DNA from: 62-47 sp051954235
GTDB taxonomy: Bacteria; Pseudomonadota; Alphaproteobacteria; Rhizobiales; Xanthobacteraceae
Assembly (NCBI GenBank): GCA_051954235.1
Contig: JBQCHY010000054.1
Location: forward strand, 1 to 64,000
Reading direction: 5' to 3'
Length of the DNA: 64,000 nucleotides
Made by a program: the position numbers and the translations under genes. Under the pieces are notes generated by a model. That model was given only the letters and a program-made list of their open reading frames with translations. It did not search any database and was not told the DNA's origin. Positions 1 through 8,637 of the stretch are shown here, in pieces (within the stretch, counting starts at the first letter, position 1; every line of letters begins with the position of its first letter).

Positions 1-199
1 GCCGGGCGAGAACATCGTGCTGGTCGTCACCGCGTCGTCGCATCGGCAGGCCGCGTTCGAGGCGGCGGAGTTTTTGATGGATTATCTGAAGACGCGCGCG
101 CCGTTCTGGAAGCGCGAGGATCGCGCGGCCGGCGGCACCAATTGGGTCGACGCCGCCGCGCACGACGACGAAGCGGCTGCGCGCTGGACCAAATCCTGA
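1..199 (+). CDS. moaE: MoaE C-terminal end (partial)
   Basis: Last 65 or so residues of the large (catalytic) subunit of molybdopterin synthase, which inserts sulfur into precursor Z to make molybdopterin. The visible part holds the conserved stretch TASSHRQAAFEA followed by MDYLKTRAPFWKRE, the MoaE C-terminal signature that includes the catalytic lysine region, then a short acidic tail ending in ARWTKS. The start lies before the window. The stop codon overlaps the start of the next gene by one base (TGATG), so the two are probably translated from the same message. Identification rests on motif recall and is firm for a fragment. Confidence 0.85.
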   Translation, partial: PGENIVLVVTASSHRQAAFEAAEFLMDYLKTRAPFWKREDRAAGGTNWVDAAAHDDEAAARWTKS

Positions 200-1248
200 T
201 GGCGAAGAAGACACGTTCCAAACAAGCACGCGTCAAAGACACTGGTGCTGCGGCGAAGAAAGCCGCGCCGGCCCCTGCGGCGAAGAAGGCTGTCTTGCCG
301 CGTGTCGCGAAGGTCGCACCTATCGTCCGGCCCGCGCGCGGCGAGTTGCTGACGCTGCTCGACTTCGTGCGTTACGCGGTGAGCCGTTTCATCGAGGCCG
401 ACGTGGCGTTCGCGCACGGCACCACCGATCCGGTGGCCGATGCGGCGTTCCTGATATGCGAGGCGTTGCATCTGCATCCCGATCAGCTTGAGATGTTCGC
501 GGCGGCGCGCGTCACCGCCACCGAGAGCGCGAAGCTGCTCGACTTGATCGAGGCGCGGGTCGGGACCCGCAAGCCGACCGCCTATCTGGTCAACAAGATC
601 TACATGCGCGGCCTGCCGTTCTATGTCGACGAGCGGGTGATCGTGCCGCGCTCGTTCATCGGCGAATTGCTGGACTCGCATTTCTCCGGATCGGACGAGA
701 TGGACGGCGGCGCGTTGATCGACGATCTCGGCGCGGTGGAAAGTGTGCTCGACCTCTGCACCGGCTCGGGTTGTCTCGCGATTCTGGCGAGCCGGCATTT
801 CCCCAATGCACGGATCGATGCCGTCGACCTGTCGAAGGACGCGCTGAAAGTGGCGGCGAAGAACGTTGCCGACTATGGGCTGACGGATCGCATCGCCCTC
901 CACAACGGCGACCTGTTCGCGCCGCTGGGCGAGGCGCGTTACGACCTCATCATCAGCAATCCGCCCTATGTTGACGCGCAGGGCATGGCGGATCTGCCGC
1001 GCGAATGCCGCCATGAGCCGAAGATGGCGTTCGACGGCGGCGATGACGGCCTCGACATCGTGCATCGCATCCTGCGCGAAGCGGCGTGGCATCTGACGCC
1101 GCACGGCGGCCTGCTGTGCGAGATCGGCCGCTGTCGCGAGGCGCTGGAAGCTGCCTATCCCGAATTGCCGATGCTCTGGCTCGACACCGAGGATTCCGAG
1201 GGTGAGGTGTTCTGGATCGACGCCGCAACGCTCGCGACACTTGCGTGA
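199..1248 (+). CDS. prmB: PrmB-like ribosomal protein L3 glutamine N5-methyltransferase
   Basis: 349-residue class I SAM-dependent methyltransferase of the HemK/PrmB family. It has an alanine/lysine-rich N-terminal tail (about 45 residues), a helical domain, motif I VLDLCTGSGCLAI and the signature NPPY at residues 254-257, which binds the target glutamine. The LICEALHLHPDQL segment and overall order match PrmB, which methylates ribosomal protein L3, better than PrmC, which acts on release factors. I chose the ATG at 199 because it overlaps the moaE stop and lines up with family members; an upstream in-frame ATG at 142 would sit inside moaE. Confidence 0.87.
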   Translation: MAKKTRSKQARVKDTGAAAKKAAPAPAAKKAVLPRVAKVAPIVRPARGELLTLLDFVRYAVSRFIEADVAFAHGTTDPVADAAFLICEALHLHPDQLEMFAAARVTATESAKLLDLIEARVGTRKPTAYLVNKIYMRGLPFYVDERVIVPRSFIGELLDSHFSGSDEMDGGALIDDLGAVESVLDLCTGSGCLAILASRHFPNARIDAVDLSKDALKVAAKNVADYGLTDRIALHNGDLFAPLGEARYDLIISNPPYVDAQGMADLPRECRHEPKMAFDGGDDGLDIVHRILREAAWHLTPHGGLLCEIGRCREALEAAYPELPMLWLDTEDSEGEVFWIDAATLATLA

Positions 1249-1296
1249 GAGTTTGATCCGGCGTTCCTTTTTAAGAGAAGCGAGCCACACGAAAGG

Positions 1297-1423
1297 CGTC
1301 CCCGCGAAGGCGGGGACCCATAACCCCTATAGGTTTCGGTGGATTAGACCGTCTGCCAAAGATCGCGAACGCTACCTGCATCACGAACGACACGGCGTCT
1401 GGGTCCCCGCCTTCGCGGGGACG
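1297..1423. repeat. Family A palindromic repeat, copy 1
   Basis: Two perfectly complementary 24-base arms (1297-1320 and 1400-1423) with core CCCCGCGAAGGCGGGG flank about 79 bases that include CATAACCCCT and a GCATCACGAACGACACGGCGT-like segment. The same layout recurs at 11443-11569, including the internal segments, so this is a mobile or spreading repeat and not a chance hairpin. Confidence 0.85.
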
Positions 1424-1494
1424 ACGCCGAGATTGTTTGATCCTACGAGCCACATTTCGATCGGGATTTGATCGGGAGCGTTGTGCGCCGTCTC

Positions 1495-1577
1495 CGTCAT
1501 TGCGAGGAGCGTAGCGACGAAGCGATCCAGTTCTTTCTCGTGGTTTTCTGGATTGCTTCGCTTTGCTCGCAACGACG
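1495..1577. repeat. Family B palindromic repeat, copy 1
   Basis: Begins CGTCATTGCGAGGAGCG, contains CGATCCAG and a near-mirror CTGGATTGCTTCG, and ends CGCAACGACG. The two halves are inverted copies of one another. Further copies are at 8383-8467, 9563-9643, 33033-33113 and 56754-56832, all intergenic. Confidence 0.88.
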
Positions 1578-1691
1578 GAGGCGGATTGCCCGGCCTCACT
1601 TTGCCGCAGGCATGGCGGCCCTGCGTGGCGAGCTCTGGCCAAATCGTCGCCGGGCGCGTAAATAAGGCCCATCCAGCGAACGACAGATGTG

Positions 1692-1724
1692 AACCTCCGG
1701 CGATGCCGCCGGAGGTTTCATTGT
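1692..1724 (+). terminator. Strong hairpin, terminator-like, no adjacent gene
   Basis: AACCTCCGGC (1692-1701) pairs perfectly with GCCGGAGGTT (1708-1717) across a 6-base loop, followed by TCATTGTCTTT. It lies 440 bases past prmB and 60 bases before the MATE gene, so it either ends a long prmB read-through transcript or a small untranslated RNA. Confidence 0.55.
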
Positions 1725-1785
1725 CTTTCGCGTAATCGTCGCACCGTCATATCAACCACGCTGCCGCTTTGATGATCGTATCGCC

Positions 1786-3183
1786 ATGCTTTTCGTTGCC
1801 CGCCAGAACGCGTTCACGCGCGACGCCTGGCTCGGAGAATTCCGGGCAACGCTGGCGCTTGGCTGGCCGATGGTGCTCACCAATCTCGCACAGATTGCGC
1901 TGACCACGACCGACGTGATCGTCGTCGGCCGTCTCGGTCCGTCATCACTTGCTGCCGCGACCCTCGGCGTCAATCTCTATTTCGGCCTCCTGATCTTCGC
2001 TATCGGCCTCGTCACCGCGACCTCGCCGATGATGGCGGAAGCGATCGGCCGCGGACATCGCGTCGTGCGCGACGTGCGGCGTACCTTCCGCCAGGGGATG
2101 TGGTCCGCCGTCATCGTCGCGATTCCGGCCTGGGCTCTATTGTGGCATACCGACAAGGTGTTGCTGGCGCTCGGGCAGGAGCCGCAGCTCGCGGCGGACG
2201 CGCATCTCTTCATGCACGAACTGCAATGGGGCTTTCTGCCCGCACTCGGCTTCATCATCTTGCGCTCGTTCGTCACCGCGCTGGAGCGTCCGATCTGGGC
2301 GATGGTGGTGACGGTGGCGGCGATCCTGTTCAACATCGTCGCCAACTGGGCGCTGGTGTTCGGGCATCTCGGCCTGCCGGCACTCGGGCTGCGCGGCTCG
2401 GGGCTTGCGACCATGCTGTCGAACACCTTCATGTTCCTCGGCCTCGTCGTCGTGGTGCTGGCGGATCGCCAGTTCCGGCGCTTTCATCTGTTCGGGCGCT
2501 GGTGGCGGCCGGATTGGCCGCGCTTCGTCACGCTGTGGCGGCTCGGCCTGCCGATCGGCGCGACCATGGCGCTCGAGATCACGTTGTTCAATGCGGCGGT
2601 GTTCATCATGGGGCAGTTCGGCACGGCCGCGATCGCCGCACACTCCATCGCGATTCAGATCGCGGCGGCGTCCTTCATGGTGCCGCTGGGACTGGGACAA
2701 GCGGCGACGGTGCGCGTTGGGCTCGCGCACGGCGCTGGCCTTCGCGATGACATCACTCGCGCCGGCTGGACTGCCTTCGCGATGGCGATGCTGTTCATGG
2801 CGACGATGAGCTTCGTGTTGATGACGTTTCCGAAGGTGCTGATCGGCGCTTTCATCGACGTCACCGATCCGGCCAACGCGCCGGTCGCGGAGATGGCGGC
2901 GCTGTTCCTGCTGTGGGCGGCGATCTTCCAGCTTGCCGACGGTGCGCAGGTGGTCGGCGCCGGCATGCTGCGCGGCTTGCAGGATACCCGCGTGCCGATG
3001 TTCTATGCCGCATTCGGCTATTGGGGCTGCGGCATGCCGCTCAGCCTGCTGTTCGCCTTCAAGTTCGGCTACGGCGGCGTCGGCATCTGGGTCGGGCTGG
3101 CATCGGGGCTCGCCATCGTCGCCATCCTGATGATCCGGCGCTGGATGCGGCGCGACCGGTTGGGGCTGGTGCCGGCCGCGTGA
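1786..3183 (+). CDS. MATE family multidrug/cation antiporter
   Basis: 465-residue inner-membrane protein with about twelve hydrophobic segments in two homologous halves, as in the NorM type of MATE exporters, which expel cationic drugs in exchange for Na+ or H+. Family signs are GWPMVLTNLAQIALTTTDVIVVGRLG near the N terminus, with the equivalent GLPIGATMALEITLFN opening the second half, and the late segment FQLADGAQVVGAGMLRGLQDTRVPM. The ATG at 1786 gives a typical length. It stands alone: the next gene is convergent, ending 8 bases away. Substrate unknown. Confidence 0.9.
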   Translation: MLFVARQNAFTRDAWLGEFRATLALGWPMVLTNLAQIALTTTDVIVVGRLGPSSLAAATLGVNLYFGLLIFAIGLVTATSPMMAEAIGRGHRVVRDVRRTFRQGMWSAVIVAIPAWALLWHTDKVLLALGQEPQLAADAHLFMHELQWGFLPALGFIILRSFVTALERPIWAMVVTVAAILFNIVANWALVFGHLGLPALGLRGSGLATMLSNTFMFLGLVVVVLADRQFRRFHLFGRWWRPDWPRFVTLWRLGLPIGATMALEITLFNAAVFIMGQFGTAAIAAHSIAIQIAAASFMVPLGLGQAATVRVGLAHGAGLRDDITRAGWTAFAMAMLFMATMSFVLMTFPKVLIGAFIDVTDPANAPVAEMAALFLLWAAIFQLADGAQVVGAGMLRGLQDTRVPMFYAAFGYWGCGMPLSLLFAFKFGYGGVGIWVGLASGLAIVAILMIRRWMRRDRLGLVPAA

Positions 3184-3190
3184 TTGCGGT

Positions 3191-4075
3191 TCATGCCGCC
3201 GCCTGCTTCGGTCGCACCTCGGCGGCGTAATCCTGCATCAGTTGCGCGGTGAGCGCACCGGGCGTGAAGCGCCAGTGCGCGATCTCCGCCACCGGCGTCA
3301 CCTCGGCGGCCGAGCCGGTGAGGAAGCACTCGTCAAAGCCCGACAACTCCTCCGGCATGATGCGGCGTTCGATCACTTCGATGCCGCGCCGCCTGGCGAG
3401 GTCGATCACGGTGGCGCGCGTGATGCCGGCGAGAAAGCAATCCGCGATGGGCGTGTGCAACTGGCCGTCCTTGACGAAGAAAATATTCGCTCCGGTGCAC
3501 TCGGCGACGCGCCCATCCCAATCCAGCATCATCGCATCGGCATAGCCCGCGCGCTCAGCCTTGTGCTTGGAGATGGTGCAGATCATGTAGAGCCCCGACG
3601 CCTTCGCCAGCGCCGGAATGGTGCGCGGATCGGGCCGGCGATACTCCGCCAGCGCGACGCGAATGCCTTTCAGCCGCTCCGTCGGGTCGAAGTAGCTCGG
3701 CCAAGTCCAGCACGCGATGGCGAGGTGGATGGTGTTCGACGGCGCCGACACGCCCATCATCTCCGAGCCGCGCCAGGCGATCGGGCGAAGGTAAGCGTCC
3801 GTCAGCTTGTTGCTGTCGAGCACGCGTTTCTTCGCGGCATCGATCTCGGCCACGGAATACGGAATCTCGAAATCGAGAATGCGCGCGGAGTTCTTCAGCC
3901 GCTCGGAATGCGCGGTGCTGCGGAATACTTCGCCACCATAGGCACGCTCGCCCTCGAACACGCAGCTTGCGTAGTGCAGCCCATGGGTGAGGATATGCAC
4001 ATTCGCATCGCGCCACGGCGCCAGCTTGCCGTCGTACCAGATCACGCCGTCGATGTTGTCGAATGAAACGCCCAT
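3191..4075 (-). CDS. ilvE: Branched-chain amino acid aminotransferase, class IV (294 aa)
   Basis: PLP enzyme of fold type IV that moves the amino group between glutamate and the ketoacids of leucine, isoleucine and valine. The length matches E. coli-type IlvE (about 300). The lysine expected to bind PLP is K158 in IPALAKASGLY; the substrate/cofactor segments RVAECTGANIFFVKDG and ECFLTGSAAEVTPV are in the usual order. D-amino acid and aminodeoxychorismate relatives are possible, but HGLHYASCVFEGERAY fits IlvE best. The first six residues, MGVSFD, are shared with the other aminotransferase directly upstream on the same strand. Confidence 0.88.
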   Translation of the reverse strand: MGVSFDNIDGVIWYDGKLAPWRDANVHILTHGLHYASCVFEGERAYGGEVFRSTAHSERLKNSARILDFEIPYSVAEIDAAKKRVLDSNKLTDAYLRPIAWRGSEMMGVSAPSNTIHLAIACWTWPSYFDPTERLKGIRVALAEYRRPDPRTIPALAKASGLYMICTISKHKAERAGYADAMMLDWDGRVAECTGANIFFVKDGQLHTPIADCFLAGITRATVIDLARRRGIEVIERRIMPEELSGFDECFLTGSAAEVTPVAEIAHWRFTPGALTAQLMQDYAAEVRPKQAAA

Positions 4076-4209
4076 GTGATGGCTCCAGTTCGCGTTGACG
4101 AGAATGCATCCAGCGAAAGGCGCGCACCGATCCGTTCGCGGGACGGGTGGTCCCGCGTGGGATGAAACGATGCGAGCGTTGTTTACGAAGGCAGCGGACG
4201 AAATTTAGT

Positions 4210-4260
4210 GGAGCATGATCTGGTCCGAAAACCGGTTCCCACTTTTCGGGATCATGCTCC
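4210..4260. repeat. Family E palindromic repeat (GAGCATGATC type)
   Basis: GGAGCATGATC (4210-4220) and its perfect complement GATCATGCTCC (4250-4260) enclose a CCGAAAACCGG segment. This is the short inverted repeat commonly seen between genes in Bradyrhizobium relatives. It sits 10 bases beyond the stop of the longer aminotransferase and may act as a transcript end. Confidence 0.8.
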
Positions 4261-4269
4261 CCGCCCGGG

Positions 4270-5382
4270 TTACAGGACCTTCTTGATCCAGTTATGCGTG
4301 TCGGCGGCGCGGCCGTACTGAATGTCGACCAGCTTCTTGCGCAGCCCCATCGCGACTTCGCCGGCGGCGCCGCCGTTGATGGTGAAGTCGCCCTTCGCCG
4401 AGCACACCTTGCCGATCGGCGAGATCACCGCCGCGGTGCCGCAGGCGAAGGCTTCCTTCAGCTTGCCGCTGGCGGCGTCGGCGCGCCATTGGTCGATCGA
4501 ATAGGCCTCTTCGCGCACCGTGGTGCCGGCTTCCTTCGCCAGCGCGATGATCGAATCGCGGGTGATGCCGGGCAGAATGGTGCCGAGCGGCGGCGTCGAG
4601 AGCGAGCCGTCGTCGAACACGAAGAATACGTTCATGCCGCCCAGTTCCTCGATGTAGCGATGCTCGACCGCATCGAGGAACACCACCTGATCGCAGCCGC
4701 GCTCGATCGCTTCGGCCTGCGCGCGCAAGGATGCCGCATAGTTGCCGCCGCACTTGACGGCGCCGGTGCCGCCGACGGCGGCGCGGGTGTAATTCTCCGA
4801 GACCCAGATCGAGACCGGCGCCGGGCCGCCCTTGAAATAGGAGCCGACCGGCGAGGCGATCACCGCGAAGATGTATTCCGCCGACGGCTTGACCCCGAGG
4901 AACACCTCGTTGGCGATCATGAAGGGGCGGATATAGAGGCTGCCTTCGCCGCCGGGGATCCATTTGTGGTCGATGTGGACGAGTTGCTCGACCGCTTCGA
5001 TGAACACCGCCTCCGGCACCGGCGCCATCGCCATGCGGTCGGCCGAGTTGCGGAAGCGTTTGGCGTTGGCGTCGGGGCGGAACAGGTTGATGCCGCCGTC
5101 GTCACGCCGATAGGCCTTCAGTCCCTCGAAGATTTCCTGTGCGTAGTGCAGCACCGCGGTCGCCGGATCGAGCGGGAAGTTGGCGCGGGATTCGACGCGC
5201 GCGCTGTGCCAGCCCTTGTCCGCGCTGTAGCGGACGATCGCCATGTGATCGGTGAACACGCGGCCGAAGCCCGGGTCCTTGAGCTTGGCGGTGCGGTCGG
5301 CGTCGGAGGTCGGATCGGCCTTCGGCTGGACGTCGAACTTCAACCAGAGCGAGCCATCGGCTTTATCGAATGAAACTCCCAT
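4270..5382 (-). CDS. ilvE: Branched-chain amino acid aminotransferase, long BCAT type (370 aa)
   Basis: Second fold-type-IV branched-chain aminotransferase, of the longer subfamily that includes eukaryotic BCATs and many bacterial enzymes. Family marks are ATAVLHYAQEIFEGLKAYR, RPFMIANEVFLGVKPS, the PLP lysine K210 in TGAVKCGGNYAAS and EELGGMNVFFVFDDG. It performs the same final step of leucine, isoleucine and valine synthesis as its neighbour, but the two belong to different subfamilies, so this is not a recent duplication of the whole gene. About 194 bases, including a family E repeat, separate them. Distinct substrate preference or regulation is an inference. Confidence 0.9.
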   Translation of the reverse strand: MGVSFDKADGSLWLKFDVQPKADPTSDADRTAKLKDPGFGRVFTDHMAIVRYSADKGWHSARVESRANFPLDPATAVLHYAQEIFEGLKAYRRDDGGINLFRPDANAKRFRNSADRMAMAPVPEAVFIEAVEQLVHIDHKWIPGGEGSLYIRPFMIANEVFLGVKPSAEYIFAVIASPVGSYFKGGPAPVSIWVSENYTRAAVGGTGAVKCGGNYAASLRAQAEAIERGCDQVVFLDAVEHRYIEELGGMNVFFVFDDGSLSTPPLGTILPGITRDSIIALAKEAGTTVREEAYSIDQWRADAASGKLKEAFACGTAAVISPIGKVCSAKGDFTINGGAAGEVAMGLRKKLVDIQYGRAADTHNWIKKVL

Positions 5383-5663
5383 GGATCATCTCCCGGATCT
5401 AGCGACGTGCGCAAAGGCGCCTGGTCGGATTGTCGTCAACTTTATGCCCATTCCATCCGCAATGCGGCTTTCAACTTTTGCGGAACAGGCGAACTCCAGT
5501 ATGTTTTATGTCTGCCAGTGGGTTGGCCGACAGTCGGCGGAATGGAAATTGTGGACCTGTCGTCGGCGGGGATCGAGAGCCGCGCAAACTTAGAACCAGG
5601 AATGGGGCGAAAACGACCTAATATTTCGTCTCCATCGTCCTTTTTGTAACATTGAGACCAAGA

Positions 5664-5684
5664 TATGTCAATATGGCTGACATA
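5664..5684. promoter_or_regulatory. Perfect inverted repeat over the marR start codon
   Basis: TATGTCA (5664-5670) and TGACATA (5678-5684) are perfect complements separated by 7 bases that include the ATG at 5673. Size and spacing suit a MarR dimer, so an autoregulatory operator that would also block the start region is a reasonable inference. Confidence 0.5.
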
Positions 5685-6239
5685 AATTTTGCGAAGGCCG
5701 AAGCGACCGCCGCAGCCGGGGACGCCGGGCGGGACGGCGATGCCGCGCCGGCGGGCGGGGGGCCGCCGCTGCGCTGGGACATCATCGAGCTATTGTTCTT
5801 CGCCTATCGCGATTTTGTCGGCGACGCCGATCACGTGCTGGAGACGTTCGGCTTCGGCCGCGCCCATCATCGTGTCGTGCACTTCGTGCATCGCTATCCC
5901 GGCCTCACTGTCGCCGATCTTCTCGGAGTACTTCGGATTACCAAGCAGTCGCTCGGCCGGGTCCTCAAGCAATTGCTGGAGGAAGGGTATATCGTGCAGC
6001 GGGCTGGCGATCAGGATCGGCGGCAGCGTCTGTTGTTTGCCACCGCCAAGGGCGAGACGCTGATCGCCAAGCTGGCCGGATTGCAGACCGATCGCATCAC
6101 GCGGGCGATGCGCGGTCTGAATGGGTCGGACGCCGCCGCCGTCAGTCAATTTCTGCGCGGCATGATCGATCGGGAGGAATCGGACAAGGTGCTTGAGAGC
6201 CTGCTGGATCATCATCGTCCCGAGACGCGGGACCAATGA
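5673..6239 (+). CDS. MarR family regulator, PetP-like
   Basis: 188 residues: an acidic, alanine/glycine-rich N-terminal 30, then a MarR winged-helix core. The recognition region is PGLTVADLLGVLRITKQSLGRVLKQLLEEGYIVQR-like and the wing carries DQDRRQRLLF. I use the ATG at 5673; an upstream TTG in frame has no support. The stop overlaps the following response regulator by four bases (ATGA). A MarR protein coupled to an OmpR-type regulator is the arrangement described as petP-petR in Rhodobacter capsulatus; orthology here is inferred from layout only. A perfect inverted repeat spans its own start codon. Confidence 0.85.
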   Translation: MADINFAKAEATAAAGDAGRDGDAAPAGGGPPLRWDIIELLFFAYRDFVGDADHVLETFGFGRAHHRVVHFVHRYPGLTVADLLGVLRITKQSLGRVLKQLLEEGYIVQRAGDQDRRQRLLFATAKGETLIAKLAGLQTDRITRAMRGLNGSDAAAVSQFLRGMIDREESDKVLESLLDHHRPETRDQ

Positions 6240-6961
6240 CAACGGTTTCAACCATGGTACGACCGCCGATCCAACCCGCCGACGATGCGCCGCATCTGTT
6301 GCTTGTCGACGACGACCGCCGTATCCGCGATCTGTTGTCGCGCTTCCTTGCCGGCGAAGGCTATCGCGTCACCACGGCGATGAGCGCGGCCGACGCGCGC
6401 GCCAAATTGCAGGGCTTGCATTTCGATCTTCTGATCCTCGACGTGATGATGCCGGGCGAAACCGGCTTTGAACTGGCGCGCTTCATCCGCACCACGTCCA
6501 CGGTGCCGATCGTGATGCTGACCGCGCGGCACGAGGCCGAAAGCCGCATCGAGGGCTTGCAGATCGGCGCCGACGATTATGTCGCGAAGCCGTTCGAGCC
6601 GCGCGAATTGCTGTTGCGGATCGGCAACATTCTCAAGCGCGCCACGCCCGCGCCGGTGGCGAAAGTGGAATCGGTGCGGTTCGGGCCGTTCGTCTATTAT
6701 CTCGATCGCGGCGAACTGCGCGAGGGCGAGACCGTCATCCACCTGACCGACCGCGAGCGCGAGATGCTGCGCATCCTCGCCGCGATCCCGGGTGAAACGG
6801 TGGCGCGCAGCGATCTCACCGGGGCGGGCGGCACCGTCAACGAGCGCGCGGTGGATGTGCAGATCAACCGGCTACGGCGTAAGATCGAGCGCGATCCGGC
6901 CAATCCGTTGTTTCTGCAAGCGGTGCGCGGCGTCGGCTATCGTCTGGTCGCCTCGCCGTGA
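6236..6961 (+). CDS. OmpR-family response regulator, PetR-like
   Basis: 241 residues. The receiver domain has the acidic pocket at D25-D27, phosphoacceptor D69 in LLILDVMMPG, the conserved threonine in VMLTAR and lysine in DDYVAKPFEP. The C-terminal winged-helix DNA-binding domain ends with VDVQINRLRRKIERDP and VRGVGYRLV. It starts inside the marR stop (ATGA); a second in-frame ATG 18 bases later is also possible. The histidine kinase follows after 24 bases, so the three genes form one signalling operon. The signal and targets are not visible from the sequence. Confidence 0.92.
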   Translation: MTTVSTMVRPPIQPADDAPHLLLVDDDRRIRDLLSRFLAGEGYRVTTAMSAADARAKLQGLHFDLLILDVMMPGETGFELARFIRTTSTVPIVMLTARHEAESRIEGLQIGADDYVAKPFEPRELLLRIGNILKRATPAPVAKVESVRFGPFVYYLDRGELREGETVIHLTDREREMLRILAAIPGETVARSDLTGAGGTVNERAVDVQINRLRRKIERDPANPLFLQAVRGVGYRLVASP

Positions 6962-6985
6962 GCCCCGCTTGATGAGTTTTGTCCG

Positions 6986-8374
6986 ATGAGCACGTTCGAT
7001 GCCGGCCTGACGCTGATCCGCAGCGCTACGCAGCGCGCCGCGACCTTCAATGCCCGGCTCGGCAACTCGTTCAAGAGCTGGATGCCGAAGGGGCTCTACG
7101 CCCGCGCGCTCTTGATCATGATCGTGCCGATGGTGGTGCTGCAATCGGTCGTCGCGTTCGTGTTCATGGAGCGGCACTGGAACACGGTGACGCGGCGGCT
7201 GTCGGCGACCGTGGTGCAGGACATCGCCGCGCTGATCGACATCTACAAGGGCTATCCGCAGGACAAGGACCACACCCTGTTACGGCGTGTCGCGCAGCAA
7301 CGGCTCGGTCTCGTGGTCGATTTCCTGCCGCCCGGCGACATGCCGCAGCCGGGACCGAAACCGTTCTTCTCGCTGCTCGATCAATCGCTGTCGGCGCAGA
7401 TCGGCCGGCAGATTTCGCGACCGTTCTGGATCGACACCGTCGGGCGCTCGTCGCTGGTGGAAATTCGCATCCAGCTTGACGACTCGGTGATGCGGGTGTT
7501 CGCGCAGCGCAGCGCTGCTTACGCCTCGAACTCGGAAATCTTCTTCCTCTGGATGTTCAGCACCTCGTCGGTGCTGTTGATCGTCGCGGTGCTGTTCTTG
7601 CGCAATCAGATCCGGCCCATCGTGCGGTTGGCGGATGCGGCCGAGAGTTTCGGCAAGGGCCGCGATGCGCCGCACTTCCGGCCGCGCGGCGCGCTCGAGG
7701 TGCGGCGCGCGGCGCATGCCTTCATCGAAATGAAAACCCGCATCGAGCGCGCGATGGAGCAGCGTACCGCGATGCTCGCCGGCGTCAGCCACGATCTGCG
7801 CACCATCCTGACCCGTTTCAAGCTCGAACTCGAACTGATCGGCGACAATCCCGAACTCGAAGGCATGCGCAAGGACGTCGACGAGATGTCCGGCATGTTG
7901 GAAGGCTATCTCGCCTTCGCGCGCGGCGACGGCGACGAACGCGCGCAACCGACCGATATTTCCGCGACGCTGGAAGAGTTGCGCGGCGATGCCGAGCGCA
8001 ACGGCCATTCCACGACAGTGGCGTTCCAGGGATTGCCGGTAGTGACGGTGAAGCCGGCGGCATTCAAGCGCTGTCTCGGCAATTTGGTGTCGAACGCATC
8101 GCGCTATGCGAAGGCGATCGCCATCTCAGGTCATCGCGATCACCGCTGGCTGACGATTACCGTGGACGACGACGGCCCCGGCATTCCGCTCAGCATGCGG
8201 GAAGAGGTGTTCAAGCCGTTCCTGCGACTCGACGATGCCCGCAATCAGGACCAGGGTGGCAGCGGCCTCGGCCTCGCCATCACCCGCGACATCGCGCGCT
8301 CGCACGGCGGCGACGTCACCCTCGGCGACAGCCCCATGGGCGGCCTCCGCGCCACGGTGCGGATTCCGGTGTAG
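6986..8374 (+). CDS. EnvZ-type sensor histidine kinase
   Basis: 462 residues, inner membrane. TM1 is at about 41-61 and TM2 at about 185-205, enclosing a periplasmic domain of some 120 residues. A HAMP linker follows, then the phosphoacceptor H269 in AGVSHDLRTILTRFKLEL. The ATPase domain has an N-box NLVSNASRYAK, G1 DDDGPGIP and G2 GGSGLGLAI. The HDLRTILTR form of the H-box is that of EnvZ-like kinases. It is the obvious partner of the response regulator 24 bases upstream. The transcript runs into repeat-rich DNA. Confidence 0.92.
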   Translation: MSTFDAGLTLIRSATQRAATFNARLGNSFKSWMPKGLYARALLIMIVPMVVLQSVVAFVFMERHWNTVTRRLSATVVQDIAALIDIYKGYPQDKDHTLLRRVAQQRLGLVVDFLPPGDMPQPGPKPFFSLLDQSLSAQIGRQISRPFWIDTVGRSSLVEIRIQLDDSVMRVFAQRSAAYASNSEIFFLWMFSTSSVLLIVAVLFLRNQIRPIVRLADAAESFGKGRDAPHFRPRGALEVRRAAHAFIEMKTRIERAMEQRTAMLAGVSHDLRTILTRFKLELELIGDNPELEGMRKDVDEMSGMLEGYLAFARGDGDERAQPTDISATLEELRGDAERNGHSTTVAFQGLPVVTVKPAAFKRCLGNLVSNASRYAKAIAISGHRDHRWLTITVDDDGPGIPLSMREEVFKPFLRLDDARNQDQGGSGLGLAITRDIARSHGGDVTLGDSPMGGLRATVRIPV

Positions 8375-8382
8375 GGCGCTTT

Positions 8383-8467
8383 CGTCATTGCGAGCGAAGC
8401 GAAGCAATCCAGAGGGCTACGAAGCAAGGATTGGATTGCTTTGTCGCTTGCGCTCCTCGCAATGACG
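8383..8467. repeat. Family B palindromic repeat, copy 2
   Basis: Begins CGTCATTGCGAGCGAAGCG and ends GCTCCTCGCAATGACG, so the arms are inverted relative to copy 1; the internal AGCAATCCAG / TTGGATTGCTT pair is kept. Lies between the kinase and proC, whose genes converge. Confidence 0.85.
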
Positions 8468-8509
8468 AAGAGGATACTCTGGCTAGGTCAAAATGAGCCG
8501 ACCCATCCG

Positions 8510-8601
8510 CCGTCATGCCCGGGCTTGTCCCGGGCATCCACGTCCTTACGGGATTCCAGCAAGAAAGACGTAGATGGCCGGGACAAGCCCGGCCATGACG
8601 G
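8510..8601. repeat. Family C palindromic repeat, copy 1
   Basis: CCGTCATGCCCGGGCTTGTC at one end and GACAAGCCCGGCCATGACGG at the other are near-perfect inverted arms, each also a small hairpin around CCCGGGCTTGTCCCGGG. Other copies are at 19043-19128 and 20288-20378. Confidence 0.88.
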
Positions 8602-8637
8602 ATAGAGAGTTCAATGTCTTATCAAACGTCTTCGTAA

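Larger units (their letters stand above)
1249..1785. other. 537-bp gene-free stretch with two repeats and a hairpin
   Basis: Between prmB and the MATE gene I see no convincing reading frame. The stretch holds a family-A palindromic repeat (1297-1423), a family-B repeat (1495-1577) and a strong terminator-like hairpin (1692-1724). The short frames found here are created by the repeats. Confidence 0.7.

Noticed and set aside
1297..1577. CRISPR-like repeats
   Set aside because: The repeats are dispersed single palindromes and not regularly spaced direct repeats with spacers.
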